This document shows positions 18,676-28,508 of a DNA stretch of 64,000 nt, one piece after another. The notes under the pieces were generated by a model that saw nothing but the letters and a program-made list of their open reading frames with translations, was not told where the DNA came from and did no database searches. The stretch comes from Paenibacillus endoradicis (GTDB lineage: Bacteria > Bacillota > Bacilli > Paenibacillales > Paenibacillaceae), in contig NZ_JANQBB010000006.1 of the NCBI RefSeq assembly GCF_024721975.1, positions 364,241-428,240 on the forward strand, given 5' to 3'. Both the position numbers and the translations under genes were made by a program. How positions within the stretch are numbered: position 1 is the stretch's first letter; every line of letters starts with the position of its first letter.

Positions 18676-18800
18676 CCCTCCTAAAACTTTTCATTAACTT
18701 CGCGAAATGACTTTCCGTATTGAAAAGTCACTTCGAAAGAATAATCTAAAACTTTTCATTAACTTCGCGAAGTAACTTTCCTTTCAACGAAAAGTTACTT
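18676..18800 (-). repeat. tandemly doubled leader element between sugar-binding protein and permease genes
   Basis: Two head-to-tail units with a period of 65 bp (starting at 18681 and 18746 in + coordinates) share an identical 25-base end. Read on the minus strand each unit has a hairpin of the type AAGTNACTTTTC / GGAAAGTNACTTCG, followed by GAAGTTAATGAAAAG and TTTTAG. In the gene-proximal unit this runs into GGAGG, the ribosome site of the permease. The same sequence type precedes the genes at 24362 and 43902. Confidence 0.85.
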
Positions 18801-18819
18801 CGGAAGCATGCCCTCTTAA

Positions 18820-20217
18820 CTAGTTGTTGTAGCCTGCTGCGATCTCAGATAATGCTTGATCTAGTGTAACTGTTCCGCTTACATAATCAGTCGTACCTTT
18901 CCAGAATGTTCCCGCACCAACTGCACCTGGCATAAGATCAGAGCCATCGAAACGAAGCGTAGAAGCATTTTGTACTAGTTCGCCCATACGTCTTTCAGCT
19001 TCTGAAGGATACCAGTCGAGACTTACATCGTTCATTGGAGCAATTACGCCACCCGATTGAACCCATTTTTTAATTGATTCGCCTGTTGTGAAGAACTCCA
19101 TAACGGCACGAACTTCTGGACGGTCATTGTGCATAGCATAAATATCACCTGCTACAAGAACAGGGCTACCGTATTGTGGATCGATTGGTGGCAGATAGAA
19201 CCAGTCATAGTCTACGCCAGCAGTTACACCTTCTGGGAAGAAACTAGTAATAAAGCTTGCTTGTCGGTGTAACCAAGCATCCGCCGGAGTTTTGAACATT
19301 GGTAATACCGAGTCACCGAATGATGTTGTTACGATTGATTTGGTTCCACCATATACGTAGTCTGGATTTAACCAGATTTCAGACATTTTTTCGAAAGCAT
19401 TTTTCACAATTGGATCAGTGAATTTAAGCTCACCAGTAACCCATTTATCATAGTTTTCAGCAGATGTTGTACGCAGCATAATATCTTCAATCCAGTCAGT
19501 AGCTGGCCAACCAGTTGCTGCTCCACTTTCAATACCGATTGCCCAAGCTGTATCCCCATCAGCTGCGATTTGTTCAGTTAGTGCCAGCAGTTCATCCCAA
19601 GTTGTTGGAACTGTATACCCTGCTTCATCAAATTGCTTTTTCGGATACCAAACTAAGCTTTTTACACTACTTCTGTTCCATACTCCGGCCATGATGTCGC
19701 CATTAGGACCTTTCATAGATGCCATATCAAGCCAAGATTGATTGTAATTTCCTTTTAATTTTTCTACATCAAGGAACGTCGAGACATCGATTACTTTTCC
19801 TTGACTAACAAATGTTGATAAAAGACCTGGTTGAGGGAAGTCAGAAATATCTGGTGCATTTCCGCCTTCAATACGAACACCAATTGTTGCTTCAAATTCT
19901 TTTGATCCTTCATATTGAATATCAATTCCTGTAGTTTCTTCAAACTCAGCAATTGCATCTAGAAATTTCACTTCATCCTCATCAACAAAAGGTCCAAACA
20001 TGGATACTGTTTTTCCTTTGTATGCACCTTGATAAGCTAGTTCAAGTGGTGTGCCTTCTGTCTCTACTGGGTCAGTTTTCGGATCATCCTTATTTGTATC
20101 TACATTGTTGGTAGGAGTACTCGTAGGCTTGGGTTCATTTATAACCTTGTTACCGCTACATGCTGAAAGCACTAAAACCAATACAAGAAGCAATGTCATC
20201 ATTTTGTATTTAACCAT
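18820..20217 (-). CDS. extracellular sugar-binding lipoprotein, AglE-like
   Basis: A 465-residue lipoprotein: LVLVLSAC lipobox with the lipidated Cys near residue 20, a Thr/Pro/Asp linker, then a family 1 solute-binding domain. The stretch VSMFGPFVDEDEVKFLDAI and FPQPGLLSTFVSQGKVIDVS resemble alpha-glucoside-binding AglE proteins more than maltodextrin-binding MalE. It is the first gene of the operon followed by two permeases, and is separated from them by a doubled hairpin element that could lower or uncouple permease expression. Confidence 0.88.
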   Translation of the reverse strand: MVKYKMMTLLLVLVLVLSACSGNKVINEPKPTSTPTNNVDTNKDDPKTDPVETEGTPLELAYQGAYKGKTVSMFGPFVDEDEVKFLDAIAEFEETTGIDIQYEGSKEFEATIGVRIEGGNAPDISDFPQPGLLSTFVSQGKVIDVSTFLDVEKLKGNYNQSWLDMASMKGPNGDIMAGVWNRSSVKSLVWYPKKQFDEAGYTVPTTWDELLALTEQIAADGDTAWAIGIESGAATGWPATDWIEDIMLRTTSAENYDKWVTGELKFTDPIVKNAFEKMSEIWLNPDYVYGGTKSIVTTSFGDSVLPMFKTPADAWLHRQASFITSFFPEGVTAGVDYDWFYLPPIDPQYGSPVLVAGDIYAMHNDRPEVRAVMEFFTTGESIKKWVQSGGVIAPMNDVSLDWYPSEAERRMGELVQNASTLRFDGSDLMPGAVGAGTFWKGTTDYVSGTVTLDQALSEIAAGYNN

Positions 20218-20268
20218 TTCAAATCATCCCCTTCATTTTATTGAAACCAAACAAGCAATAAATCCCGC

Positions 20269-20283
20269 TAGTCTACCAGACTA
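20269..20283. promoter_or_regulatory. short palindrome in the leader of the sugar-binding protein gene
   Basis: TAGTCT-acc-AGACTA forms a perfect 6-bp inverted repeat about 50 bp upstream of the binding-protein start. It is a possible regulator site but is short and without a CG centre, unlike the usual LacI-family operator. Confidence 0.25.
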
Positions 20284-20443
20284 TGTCTTGGTCAAGCATC
20301 ACCACCTTATTAGTGTTGTGAAGCTAGGATTATGAAAAATCATGATGAGAGGGTAATTAAACAGAATTTGCAATGATATAAAATCTTTTATTACAATACA
20401 AATAACTTAGTTTTTAATTATTGTCGGATTAATATGTTAGCGT

Positions 20444-21460
20444 TTAAGGAGTAGTAATCGCTCTTGTAGAATCTCTAATAACGAGCTCATGTGGCAAAAT
20501 AATTTGAGAGGGGGAGTTAAATTCATTAGTGAGTTGATTATGAAGTAGTAACACAGCTTTATAGCCAATATCATACATTGGTTGAGCAATTGTCGTTAGT
20601 CTTGGAGTAACCATCCATGACATCCTTACATTGTCGAAGCCTATTACTGATACATTTTTTGGGACTTGTAGATTGTTATCATGGAGATAAGCTATCGCTG
20701 CCATTGCAAATTCATCTGAGCAGGCAAATATAGCTGTTATTTGTGGGTGTTTTTGCATAAGTTGTGCGACTGAACGATATGCTTCTTCAAACCAATTGTT
20801 TGCAAATGCAGTGTAGCTTTTGCACTGTTCGTACAAATTACTTGCTCGCAATGCTTGCTTAAATCCTCGATATCGTTTTTCACCTGTGATTGGATCTGGC
20901 AAAGTGAATCCTAGAAAAGCAATATTTTTATGACCTAATTCAATTAAATATGCAACCGCATCATATGCTCCCTTCTCATCGTCTATCATGATCGATGAAA
21001 GAGGGTACTGCTTTGATTCCGTGGATACTAAAACTACTGGCATATGATATTGATCAATTTCCTTGTAATAGCTTGGTAGCATAAAATCACTCGTGTACAA
21101 TATGCCATCAATATGTTTATTCCTAAAGTTTTGCAAATAAGACAACGTTCTTTGTTCATCTCGATCTGTATTACAAATTATTAAGACGTAATTTAAGCTC
21201 TTTGCGGCATCCTCCATTCCACGAATTACTCCGCTATAGTACGGATTAAGAATGTCTGGGATAAGAACACCAATTGTATGAGATCGATTGTTTATCAAAC
21301 CTCTTGCAAAAGAACTGGGCTCAAAATTCAACTCGTTAATAGCAGCCTGGACCCTTGCCCGCTTTTCCTCTTGTACAGCAATCGGATTATTCATTACTCT
21401 CGAGACAGTACTTATGGATACATTAGCTAATTTTGCAACATCTTTGATCGTGATTCTCAA
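20444..21460 (-). CDS. LacI family transcriptional regulator
   Basis: About 338 residues. The N-terminal helix-turn-helix reads ITIKDVAKLANVSISTVSRVMNN, followed by the hinge-helix region with ARGLINNRS and a periplasmic-binding-like effector domain (about 60-335). The TTG at 21460 is chosen since AAAGGATG precedes it and LacI proteins begin just before ITIKDVA; two ATGs 6 and 9 bases upstream are alternatives. Sited directly upstream of the sugar importer on the same strand, it probably controls that operon in response to a sugar. Confidence 0.92.
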   Translation of the reverse strand: MRITIKDVAKLANVSISTVSRVMNNPIAVQEEKRARVQAAINELNFEPSSFARGLINNRSHTIGVLIPDILNPYYSGVIRGMEDAAKSLNYVLIICNTDRDEQRTLSYLQNFRNKHIDGILYTSDFMLPSYYKEIDQYHMPVVLVSTESKQYPLSSIMIDDEKGAYDAVAYLIELGHKNIAFLGFTLPDPITGEKRYRGFKQALRASNLYEQCKSYTAFANNWFEEAYRSVAQLMQKHPQITAIFACSDEFAMAAIAYLHDNNLQVPKNVSVIGFDNVRMSWMVTPRLTTIAQPMYDIGYKAVLLLHNQLTNEFNSPSQIILPHELVIRDSTRAITTP

Positions 21461-21555
21461 GTCCATCATCCTTTTTTTGAAAAGGTTTTCAAGACTTATT
21501 ATAACGATAAAATTTTACTTGTAAAGTTAGAATATTGTTGTCAGATATATTCGAT

Positions 21556-21609
21556 TAATAAAATAGACTCGTAGTAGCTTTCAATCATAAAAGCTACTAC
21601 GAGTCTATT
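21556..21609 (-). terminator. terminator after the XRE regulator gene
   Basis: A 20-bp perfect stem (AATAGACTCGTAGTAGCTTT and its complement) with an 8-base loop, followed on the minus strand by TTTATT. Confidence 0.88.
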
Positions 21610-21613
21610 CATA

Positions 21614-22021
21614 TTAAATAGTTTGTGATTCCAACGTCGACTGAGTACTGGAACGTTGTATTGCTTCAGCAAACTTAAGTAGTTCTAATAAGTCCTGTTC
21701 ATTCATCCGGAGCGAAGCTTCTACTAATTTAGAAAATAACTCTGGGTTTGCAGCATATTCTGCCCTTATATGTTCGCTATATGACTTTTTATCTATCGAA
21801 TTTTCATGACTCGCTTTTGCCCCTAATAATAACCAATCAATAGATACATCGTACGTATTGGCAATAGAGATTAGCGCTTGTGCACCTGGTACTGAGGTGC
21901 GGGCTTCTGATTCCCAATCTCCGACATTACCTGCAGAAACACCTATCCCTTTGGAGAATTCTGCCATAGTCATTCCCATATCTTTTCTGAATTGTCTAAT
22001 TCTCGACTTAATTCCATTCAT
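21614..22021 (-). CDS. XRE family helix-turn-helix regulator
   Basis: About 135 residues. An N-terminal XRE domain (about 5-65) contains MTMAEFSKGIGVSAGNVGDWE, then TYDVSIDWLLLG. A C-terminal helical region of about 60 residues may be for oligomerisation or sensing. The ATG at 22021 has GAGGTGG five bases upstream; a GTG nine bases earlier lies inside that site. It is divergent from cheA, with a strong palindrome between them, and so is the likely regulator of the chemosensory operon and of itself. Confidence 0.88.
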   Translation of the reverse strand: MNGIKSRIRQFRKDMGMTMAEFSKGIGVSAGNVGDWESEARTSVPGAQALISIANTYDVSIDWLLLGAKASHENSIDKKSYSEHIRAEYAANPELFSKLVEASLRMNEQDLLELLKFAEAIQRSSTQSTLESQTI

Positions 22022-22079
22022 ACTATCCACCTCAATTTAACTGTCTTGTAAAAAAAAGAATAATGATTTACATATTGTG

Positions 22080-22101
22080 TATAATCGTATTTACGATTAT
22101 A
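22080..22101. promoter_or_regulatory. perfect palindrome between XRE gene and cheA (probable operator)
   Basis: Ten-base arms TATAATCGTA and TACGATTATA are separated by TT. The palindrome contains or abuts TATAAT-like -10 boxes on both strands; on the + strand TTGTGT (22075-22080) lies 17 bases before TATAAT (22098-22103). A dimeric repressor bound here would block both divergent promoters. Confidence 0.65.
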
Positions 22102-22185
22102 ATCATTTGGAGTTTAGATTTAGTAATTATACTATCGTTTTCCATTTATAGATACTTCTATGTGAAAGGATGTAACGTTATCACC

Positions 22186-24252
22186 ATGAGAGACGCAGAT
22201 CCGATTTTTGAAATGTATATCCATGAATCAACACAAATGATTGAACTTACTGAGTCTATAGTTCTTGATTACGAGCAACAAAACGCTTTAACGGATACTG
22301 CAATTAATGAGATTTTCCGTAATATGCATACGTTAAAAGGCTCTTCTGCCATGATGGGCTTTACCGGAATTACAGATACTGCACATGCACTTGAAGATTT
22401 ATTTCAGATGCTTCGGGAAGATCGTGAGTTCAAATATAGCTTCACGAATCTTTCTAATATCATTTTGCAATGCGTAGATTACTTCAAGAGAGAAATTTCA
22501 GCTATCGCTAATCATTCACCCTCAGATGAACAATCTAATTCGGCAGTTCCAACGATTACTTTGATTCAGCAGTTTATTCAGCAACTGCAACAGAAATCCG
22601 ACAGCAGTTTAAACGCTCTAGTCACCACTTTAGAGGAAAACAGTCCATTAACAACTTACCAAGCGCATTTAAGATTTACCGATGACTGTGAAATGGAAAA
22701 TATTCGTGCTTTTCAGACTGTACATAAGCTTGAAGATAGTATGATTGATTACTCACATGTTCCAGAAAAGTTAATAGAAGATGAGACTAGTCAGAATTAT
22801 ATACGTGAACATGGATTTCAACTTACTTTTCGTTCCAAACTTGCTCTTAGTGAGCTTGAACAACGTATTCAACAAACCTCATATCTCGCTAGTGCTGAAT
22901 TAATCATCTTAGATGTAGAAGATGTACCTATTGTAAGCAGCACGCCAGCATTAGCTAGTAAAGATAGCTTAGATTCATATATTCCAGTAAATAACTCAGT
23001 TCATGAACAAGTCATGAACTCAACTACCACGCAACAAGCAACGGTTAGTGTAAAATCTTCTGTCATAAGTGTAAATGTGCAAAAGCTAGATCGACTGATG
23101 GATTTGGTAGGAGAGTTAGTTATTTCCGAGGCAATGCTTAACTCTGAGTTAGCACGTGCAGATAGCCCAATAGAGGCAAGGCAATCATCACAAGCAGCTC
23201 AACGCAATCAACTTCGGAAAATCACAGGAGAATTGCAAGATACAATAATGGCGATACGTATGATTCCTCTCTCACCAAGCTTTCACCGAATGCGTCGCTT
23301 AACACGAGATATGTCGCAAAAACTAGATAAAGAAGTACATATCGAATTGATTGGAGAAGAGACAGAAATTGATAAATCTGTTATTGATCAAATAGCTGAT
23401 CCACTTATGCATATTGTGCGTAATGCGATGGATCACGGTATTGAGCAACAACATATTAGACAGGCCAATGGTAAGCAACCGATCGGCAAGATTACGCTGG
23501 AAGCTCGGAACATTGGAAGTGATGTATTACTGATCATTACAGATGATGGACAAGGTATCGATCGTGAGCGACTAATTCAAAAAGCATATTCTGCAGGCTT
23601 ACTTGCACCACATCAAGTTGAACTTAGTGATCGGGAAGCGTATCATCTTATTTTCCATCCAGGGTTATCAACGAAAGAGGTTATTACTGAGTTCAGTGGT
23701 CGTGGCGTTGGTATGGATGTTGTAGCCAAAAATATTGAACAGATCGGCGGTACGATTTACATCGATAGTGAACTTGGAAAAGGGACCAGCATTACGATCA
23801 AAATTCCATTAACACTAGCTATCATTGATGGAATGACCGTTCGTGTAGGCAACTCACACTATACATTGCCAACAACGTCTATTAAAGAATCGTTCAGACC
23901 AGGAGAGCGAGATCTACTAACAGACCCAGCCGGGAATCTCATGGTTATGGTGCGAGGAGAATGCTATTCGATCATTAATTTAGCCCATTATTTGAAACAG
24001 CATAGTCAATATAACCATCCAACAGAAGGTATTTTAGTGATGATTGAAAATGAGTCTAGAACGATATGTCTACTTGTCGATGAGCTCATCGGTCAACAAC
24101 AAGTAGTCATTAAACCTCTGCCACCTTATTTCAAACAGTTTAAAAGACTCAATGCCTTCTCAGGCTGCACACTACTTGGTAATGGCAATATAAGCATTAT
24201 TATGAATATGGCTGAACTTGTTACAAGCAATCATACTACTAACTCGTTATAA
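22186..24252 (+). CDS. cheA: chemotaxis histidine kinase CheA
   Basis: About 688 residues. Hpt (P1) domain with phospho-acceptor His48 in HTLKGSS; a variable middle region (about 130-310); dimerisation helix (VQKLDRLMDLVGELVISEAM); a GHKL ATPase with N-box HIVRNAMDHGIE, G1 TDDGQGID and G2 GRGVGMDVV; and a C-terminal CheW-like domain. The ATG at 22186 opens MRDADPIFEMY, typical of CheA. An open frame extends 41 codons upstream but codes an atypical hydrophobic stretch across the promoter region, so I leave it out. First gene of a cheA-cheW-mcp-cheR-cheB operon that lacks cheY. Confidence 0.92.
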   Translation: MRDADPIFEMYIHESTQMIELTESIVLDYEQQNALTDTAINEIFRNMHTLKGSSAMMGFTGITDTAHALEDLFQMLREDREFKYSFTNLSNIILQCVDYFKREISAIANHSPSDEQSNSAVPTITLIQQFIQQLQQKSDSSLNALVTTLEENSPLTTYQAHLRFTDDCEMENIRAFQTVHKLEDSMIDYSHVPEKLIEDETSQNYIREHGFQLTFRSKLALSELEQRIQQTSYLASAELIILDVEDVPIVSSTPALASKDSLDSYIPVNNSVHEQVMNSTTTQQATVSVKSSVISVNVQKLDRLMDLVGELVISEAMLNSELARADSPIEARQSSQAAQRNQLRKITGELQDTIMAIRMIPLSPSFHRMRRLTRDMSQKLDKEVHIELIGEETEIDKSVIDQIADPLMHIVRNAMDHGIEQQHIRQANGKQPIGKITLEARNIGSDVLLIITDDGQGIDRERLIQKAYSAGLLAPHQVELSDREAYHLIFHPGLSTKEVITEFSGRGVGMDVVAKNIEQIGGTIYIDSELGKGTSITIKIPLTLAIIDGMTVRVGNSHYTLPTTSIKESFRPGERDLLTDPAGNLMVMVRGECYSIINLAHYLKQHSQYNHPTEGILVMIENESRTICLLVDELIGQQQVVIKPLPPYFKQFKRLNAFSGCTLLGNGNISIIMNMAELVTSNHTTNSL

Positions 24253-24288
24253 CCATCTCATTATAAGTAGTTCACAACTAAGTTTTGT

Positions 24289-24351
24289 CTTTCGATGCTA
24301 CTTTTTATTACAAAGTGGTATTTCGTGAAGAAATAAAAAAGTTTTAGGAGG
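24289..24351 (+). repeat. single leader element ending in the cheW ribosome site
   Basis: The stretch contains GATGCTACTTTTTATTAC, a short loop, GTGAAGAAATAAAAAAG and then TTTTAGGAGG, ten bases before the cheW ATG. CTTTTTATT can pair with AATAAAAAAG. This is a diverged single copy of the element seen doubled at 18676-18800 and 43760-43893. Confidence 0.75.
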
Positions 24352-24361
24352 ACCATCATAC

Positions 24362-24847
24362 ATGTCACAGCTACATACACAGCATGAGGAAGAAGATGAA
24401 CAAAAAGATAAATACCTCACCTTTAATCTAGGCGAGGAGAGTTATGGTATTGAGATTCGCTATGTAACTGAAATTGTCGGCATTCAGGATATTACTGTAG
24501 TTCCAGAAGTTCCACAATATATTAAAGGAATTATTAATTTACGTGGGCAAATCATTCCTGTTATGGATGTGCGTCTACGCTTTAAAAAGACCTTTCAGCA
24601 TTACAATGATCGCACTTGTATTATCGTCGTTCAAATTCAACATATCGTTATCGGGCTTATTGTAGATAAGGTAGCAGAAGTCGTATCCATTCCTTATTCT
24701 AATATTGTTCCACCACCTGAATACACACAAATAAGTAATCAGTATATTCAAGGCATCGGCAAACTTAATGATGAGGTCATGTTACTTTTAGATTGTAATA
24801 AACTCATTCATGATCAAGATGCCGTAATGATTGAGCAAATTTTTTAA
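24362..24847 (+). CDS. cheW: chemotaxis coupling protein CheW
   Basis: A 161-residue CheW domain protein with an acidic Gln/Glu-rich N-terminus. Signature segments are YLTFNLGEESYGIEIRYVTEIV, IKGIINLRGQIIPVMDVRLRF and IGLIVDKVAEVVSI. It couples the receptor downstream to CheA. The AGGAGG site belongs to the repeated leader element, which separates cheW from cheA by about 110 bp and might set its expression independently. Confidence 0.93.
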   Translation: MSQLHTQHEEEDEQKDKYLTFNLGEESYGIEIRYVTEIVGIQDITVVPEVPQYIKGIINLRGQIIPVMDVRLRFKKTFQHYNDRTCIIVVQIQHIVIGLIVDKVAEVVSIPYSNIVPPPEYTQISNQYIQGIGKLNDEVMLLLDCNKLIHDQDAVMIEQIF

Positions 24848-24910
24848 TATAATACTCACGCACACATCATTTAAATTACAAATAATTACACATCCATGGA
24901 GGAATTACAT

Positions 24911-26596
24911 ATGAATTGGTTCAACAATATGAAAATCGGAAACAAGTTAATTACATCATTCGTATTGGTCGCAATTATTGCAGGTATAATTGGCATGGTA
25001 TCCGCAGTGAATTTAAATAAAATTAATCAAGGTTATATCGAGATGTACACAACTGATGCATATCCAGTCGGTGAATATGGCACAATCGGAATTAATTTTC
25101 AAAATAACCGATCGCTCGTTCGTAGTATTATGATGACTACTGATACTACTGAGCAACAAAAATATAGTGATCAAATAGAACAAAATGATGCTGAAAATGA
25201 CGCGGCTATAAAGTCAATTGCCGCGACAATAGCTTCTACCGATGATGAAGAAAGCTTTGAGTTGATGAAAACCACTTTAGCTGAATATCGATTAACGCGA
25301 AATGAAGTCATTGCAGAAGCAAAAGACGGGAACATTGAAAAGGCAACATTAATCATGAGTGATTCCAGTGATCTTTCTACTAAAATGGATGACCTTATTA
25401 CTGGTTCGTTCAAAGACAAACAGGCGTCAGCCTTAGTAAAGATGACCGATCTTTCTGAACAAGCTAAAATAACGATTATTACGTTAGTAGTCATTATCAT
25501 TATTGCTGTGTTATTAGCAATTCTACTTGGGCTATTCATTTCTCGTAATATTAGTCGTCCAGTTAATCGACTTGTTGAAACTGCCAATGAAATTGCAGAT
25601 GGCAATCTAAACGTTGAAGTAAGCATAAATTCCAAGGATGAAATTGGTCAACTAGCTGTTGCTTTCCAAAAAATGATTAATAACTTGAATGATGTAATGA
25701 ACAATATCCGTTCGGCGTCCGATCAAGTAGCTACAGGTGCAAAGCAGATGTCTGAATCTAGTGTGCTACTATCTCAAGGAGCTACAGAACAAGCAAGTTC
25801 TGTTGAACAACTTACTGTTTCGTTAGAGGAAGTTTCTAGTAAAATTAATTCTAATGCTACTAATGCACTTGAAGCTAATCAATTAACACAGCAATCTAAG
25901 AAAAACGCATTACAAGGAAACGATCGTATGCAAGAAATGCTCGTAGCTATGGACGATATTAATGCATCATCTACTAATATCTCAAAAATTATTAAAGTTA
26001 TAGATGAGATTGCTTTCCAGACGAATATTCTTGCACTTAATGCAGCTGTAGAAGCCGCTCGAGCTGGTCAACATGGTAAAGGGTTTGCGGTTGTTGCGGA
26101 AGAAGTTCGTAATCTAGCTGCACGTTCAGCCAATGCTGCCAAAGAAACAACGGAGATGATTGAAGGATCTATTCAAAAAGTAACGAATGGTACCAAAATT
26201 GCTAATGATACCGCTAGTGCTTTGAATCACATTGTAGAAGATATTACACGCGTTGCTGAGCTAGTCGAAGATATTACAGAAGCATCTAGTGACCAAGCTT
26301 CGGGAATTTCGCAAATCAACCAAGGATTATTCCAAGTCTCTCAAGTCATTCAGACGAATTCGGCAACATCTGAAGAAAGTGCTGCTGCAAGTGAAGAGCT
26401 TAGTGGACAAGCTAATATGATGAAAGAACAAATAAGCAGATTCAAAACTCGTGATGTGAATAACTATAATTACAATGCATCGTATCAAAATTATAACTTT
26501 CAATCTAACGCGTCTCAATTAGATCAAGCATTCGCCAATACGACAGCTACTATAGCACCTATTAGTATTAGCGATAAGGAGTTTGGGAAATATTGA
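24911..26596 (+). CDS. methyl-accepting chemotaxis protein
   Basis: About 561 residues. Membrane segment near 10-30, a four-helix-bundle type sensor (about 30-185) with the [13 protein letters not shown] turn, second membrane segment (about 187-210), HAMP domain with [20 protein letters not shown], and a signalling domain whose hairpin tip reads [24 protein letters not shown]. The tail is rich in Asn, Tyr and Gln with no obvious CheR-docking pentapeptide. The ATG at 24911 has GGAGG at good spacing; an ATG 15 bases upstream overlaps that site. Its ligand is unknown. Confidence 0.92.
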   Translation: MNWFNNMKIGNKLITSFVLVAIIAGIIGMVSAVNLNKINQGYIEMYTTDAYPVGEYGTIGINFQNNRSLVRSIMMTTDTTEQQKYSDQIEQNDAENDAAIKSIAATIASTDDEESFELMKTTLAEYRLTRNEVIAEAKDGNIEKATLIMSDSSDLSTKMDDLITGSFKDKQASALVKMTDLSEQAKITIITLVVIIIIAVLLAILLGLFISRNISRPVNRLVETANEIADGNLNVEVSINSKDEIGQLAVAFQKMINNLNDVMNNIRSASDQVATGAKQMSESSVLLSQGATEQASSVEQLTVSLEEVSSKINSNATNALEANQLTQQSKKNALQGNDRMQEMLVAMDDINASSTNISKIIKVIDEIAFQTNILALNAAVEAARAGQHGKGFAVVAEEVRNLAARSANAAKETTEMIEGSIQKVTNGTKIANDTASALNHIVEDITRVAELVEDITEASSDQASGISQINQGLFQVSQVIQTNSATSEESAAASEELSGQANMMKEQISRFKTRDVNNYNYNASYQNYNFQSNASQLDQAFANTTATIAPISISDKEFGKY

Positions 26597-27414
26597 TGAC
26601 TCTCAATATAAGCGAACAAGAATTCCAACAACTTGCTCAATATATTCATTCTCATTATGGTATTCACCTGAAAGATGAGAAGAAAACATTACTAGTAGGC
26701 CGCTTGCAACAAGTTTTATACAAGCTTGGGATGAAAAGTTTTTCAGATTATTACTATTATCTTGTAACTGATCGTACAGGGAACGCTGCAAAATCCCTAA
26801 TTAATCATATTTCGACGAATCATACCTTTTATATGCGAGAAGCTGATCATTTCTTTTTCCTGCGAGATCATTGTCTTCCACAGATTTCGCCTCAGCAATG
26901 TAATCGAGATGTTCGTATATGGTGCGCAGGATGCTCCTCTGGTGAAGAAGCCTATACTCTAGCAATGATCCTTGAAGATTTCTATGGCGCTCAAACGCCA
27001 AATTGGGATAAGAAGCTCCTAGCTACAGATATTTCAACTCAGGCTTTGGAAAAAGCTGTGACAGGTATTTATAGCTCCGACGCTATTGAATCATTACCTC
27101 CATTATGGCGATCCAAATATTTAAGTAAATTGCCTGATCAGCAATACGAGATGCTACCACTAATTAAGGAAGAAATCCTTTTTCGAAGATTCAATCTTAT
27201 GGCACCAAGTCTTCCTTTTAAGAAGAAGTTTCACGCCATTTTTTGCCGCAATGTCATGATCTACTTTGATAACCCTACTAAGGACAGGCTCATCCAACAA
27301 TTTTATGAAGCAACAGAGCCTGGTGGCTATTTATTTCTCGGACATTCAGAATCTATAGATCGCAATCTGTTCGGATTTAAATATGTACAGCCATCAATTT
27401 ACCGAAAAGTATAA
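26596..27414 (+). CDS. cheR: chemoreceptor methyltransferase CheR
   Basis: About 272 residues. N-terminal CheR domain with LLVGRLQQVLYKLG, then an S-adenosylmethionine-binding domain with RIWCAGCSSGEEAYTLAM and FCRNVMIYFD. It methylates receptor glutamates. The ATG overlaps the receptor stop (TGATG) and has AAGGAG upstream, so translation is coupled. Confidence 0.92.
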   Translation: MTLNISEQEFQQLAQYIHSHYGIHLKDEKKTLLVGRLQQVLYKLGMKSFSDYYYYLVTDRTGNAAKSLINHISTNHTFYMREADHFFFLRDHCLPQISPQQCNRDVRIWCAGCSSGEEAYTLAMILEDFYGAQTPNWDKKLLATDISTQALEKAVTGIYSSDAIESLPPLWRSKYLSKLPDQQYEMLPLIKEEILFRRFNLMAPSLPFKKKFHAIFCRNVMIYFDNPTKDRLIQQFYEATEPGGYLFLGHSESIDRNLFGFKYVQPSIYRKV

Positions 27415-27433
27415 TCATAGGAAGGGTTATTGT

Positions 27434-28438
27434 ATGAATACACCAATCCGTTTACTAATCGTAGACGACTCTATCGTGTTTCGAGAAGCTTTGGCAAGAG
27501 GTTTATCACATGAACCATTAATTCATATATTACCAACAGCATCCGATCCATATGATGCCATCGCAAAGATCCAACAGTATAAACCTAACGTTATTGTAAG
27601 TGATATAGAAATGCCAGGTATGAACGGGATTGAATTCATAAAAAATCATGTACGACCTATGAATATCCCAACGATTACTTTATCCGCCCTTCATGATCTC
27701 AAGGATCTATCATTACGTGCAGGCGCTTCGGCTTTTCTAGCAAAACCCAAATCAATTACGAACAGCGAAGTAGCCAAGTTTATTAAAGAACTTCTAATAC
27801 TAGTTATTAATCTTGGTAGAGTACAATATCCTGGGGGAAATCTTCACAATCAAGATTCAGCCCCGAGAGATATGAAGGGAAGACTCATAGTCATTGGTGC
27901 ATCGACAGGTGGAACAGAAGCTATTCATCATGTTCTTAGTAATCTTCCAAGTAATTGCCCGCCAATTCTAATCGTACAGCATATTCCGCATGGCTTCTCT
28001 CGTATGTTTGCTGAACGATTAAATGATGCATCACCGATGCAAGTGAAAGAAGCTGTGCATGGTGATCGATTACGACCAGGATTAGCACTCGTTGCACCTG
28101 GCGATAAGCATATGCGACTTAAAAAGCATCAACAGCATTTTTTTGTAGATTGCCGTCTCGGAGAAAAAGTCAATGGTCATACACCATCAGTCGACGTGCT
28201 ATTCCATTCTGTTGCAGAAACGATGGGAGCCCACGCGATTGGAATATTGTTAACTGGAATGGGCCGTGATGGAGCGGAAGGTTTACTACAAATGCGTCTA
28301 GCAGGGGCACAAACTTTGGCACAAGATGAGGAAAGTTCAATCGTGTATGGGATGCCAAAAGCGGCAGTTGATATTGGAGCCGTAGAGAAACAAGTTTCTT
28401 TAAGTCGTGTTGCTCAAGAAATATTACTAGCACTGTAA
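27434..28438 (+). CDS. cheB: chemoreceptor methylesterase CheB
   Basis: About 334 residues. Receiver domain with the DD pair at 11-12 and phospho-acceptor Asp57 in VSDIEMPGMNG; linker; then the methylesterase domain with catalytic Ser157 in GASTGGTE, His in HIPHGF and Asp in GMGRDGAEG. The ATG at 27434 follows GGAAGGG; an in-frame upstream extension overlaps cheR and is discounted. This is the only receiver domain in the operon, so CheA output beyond adaptation must go to a response regulator elsewhere. Confidence 0.93.
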   Translation: MNTPIRLLIVDDSIVFREALARGLSHEPLIHILPTASDPYDAIAKIQQYKPNVIVSDIEMPGMNGIEFIKNHVRPMNIPTITLSALHDLKDLSLRAGASAFLAKPKSITNSEVAKFIKELLILVINLGRVQYPGGNLHNQDSAPRDMKGRLIVIGASTGGTEAIHHVLSNLPSNCPPILIVQHIPHGFSRMFAERLNDASPMQVKEAVHGDRLRPGLALVAPGDKHMRLKKHQQHFFVDCRLGEKVNGHTPSVDVLFHSVAETMGAHAIGILLTGMGRDGAEGLLQMRLAGAQTLAQDEESSIVYGMPKAAVDIGAVEKQVSLSRVAQEILLAL

Positions 28439-28458
28439 TGTAAATTTAATGCTCATAC

Positions 28459-28500
28459 GACAGAAACGCCCTCGATTATATACTCGGAGGCGTTTTTGTC
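28459..28500 (+). terminator. terminator of the che operon
   Basis: GACAGAAACGCC and GGCGTTTTTGTC form the stem with a short internal stem-loop; the run of five T lies in the closing arm. It may serve the converging gene at 28509 as well. Confidence 0.8.
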
Positions 28501-28508
28501 ATCCATAA

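Noticed and set aside
22063..22185. N-terminal hydrophobic extension of CheA
   Set aside because: It would overlap the operator/promoter palindrome, has no ribosome site, and CheA normally starts at the Hpt domain.
24848..24910. Sigma-D (motility) promoter before the chemoreceptor
   Set aside because: No TAAA-N15-GCCGATAT-like sequence is visible; the gene is probably read from the cheA promoter.
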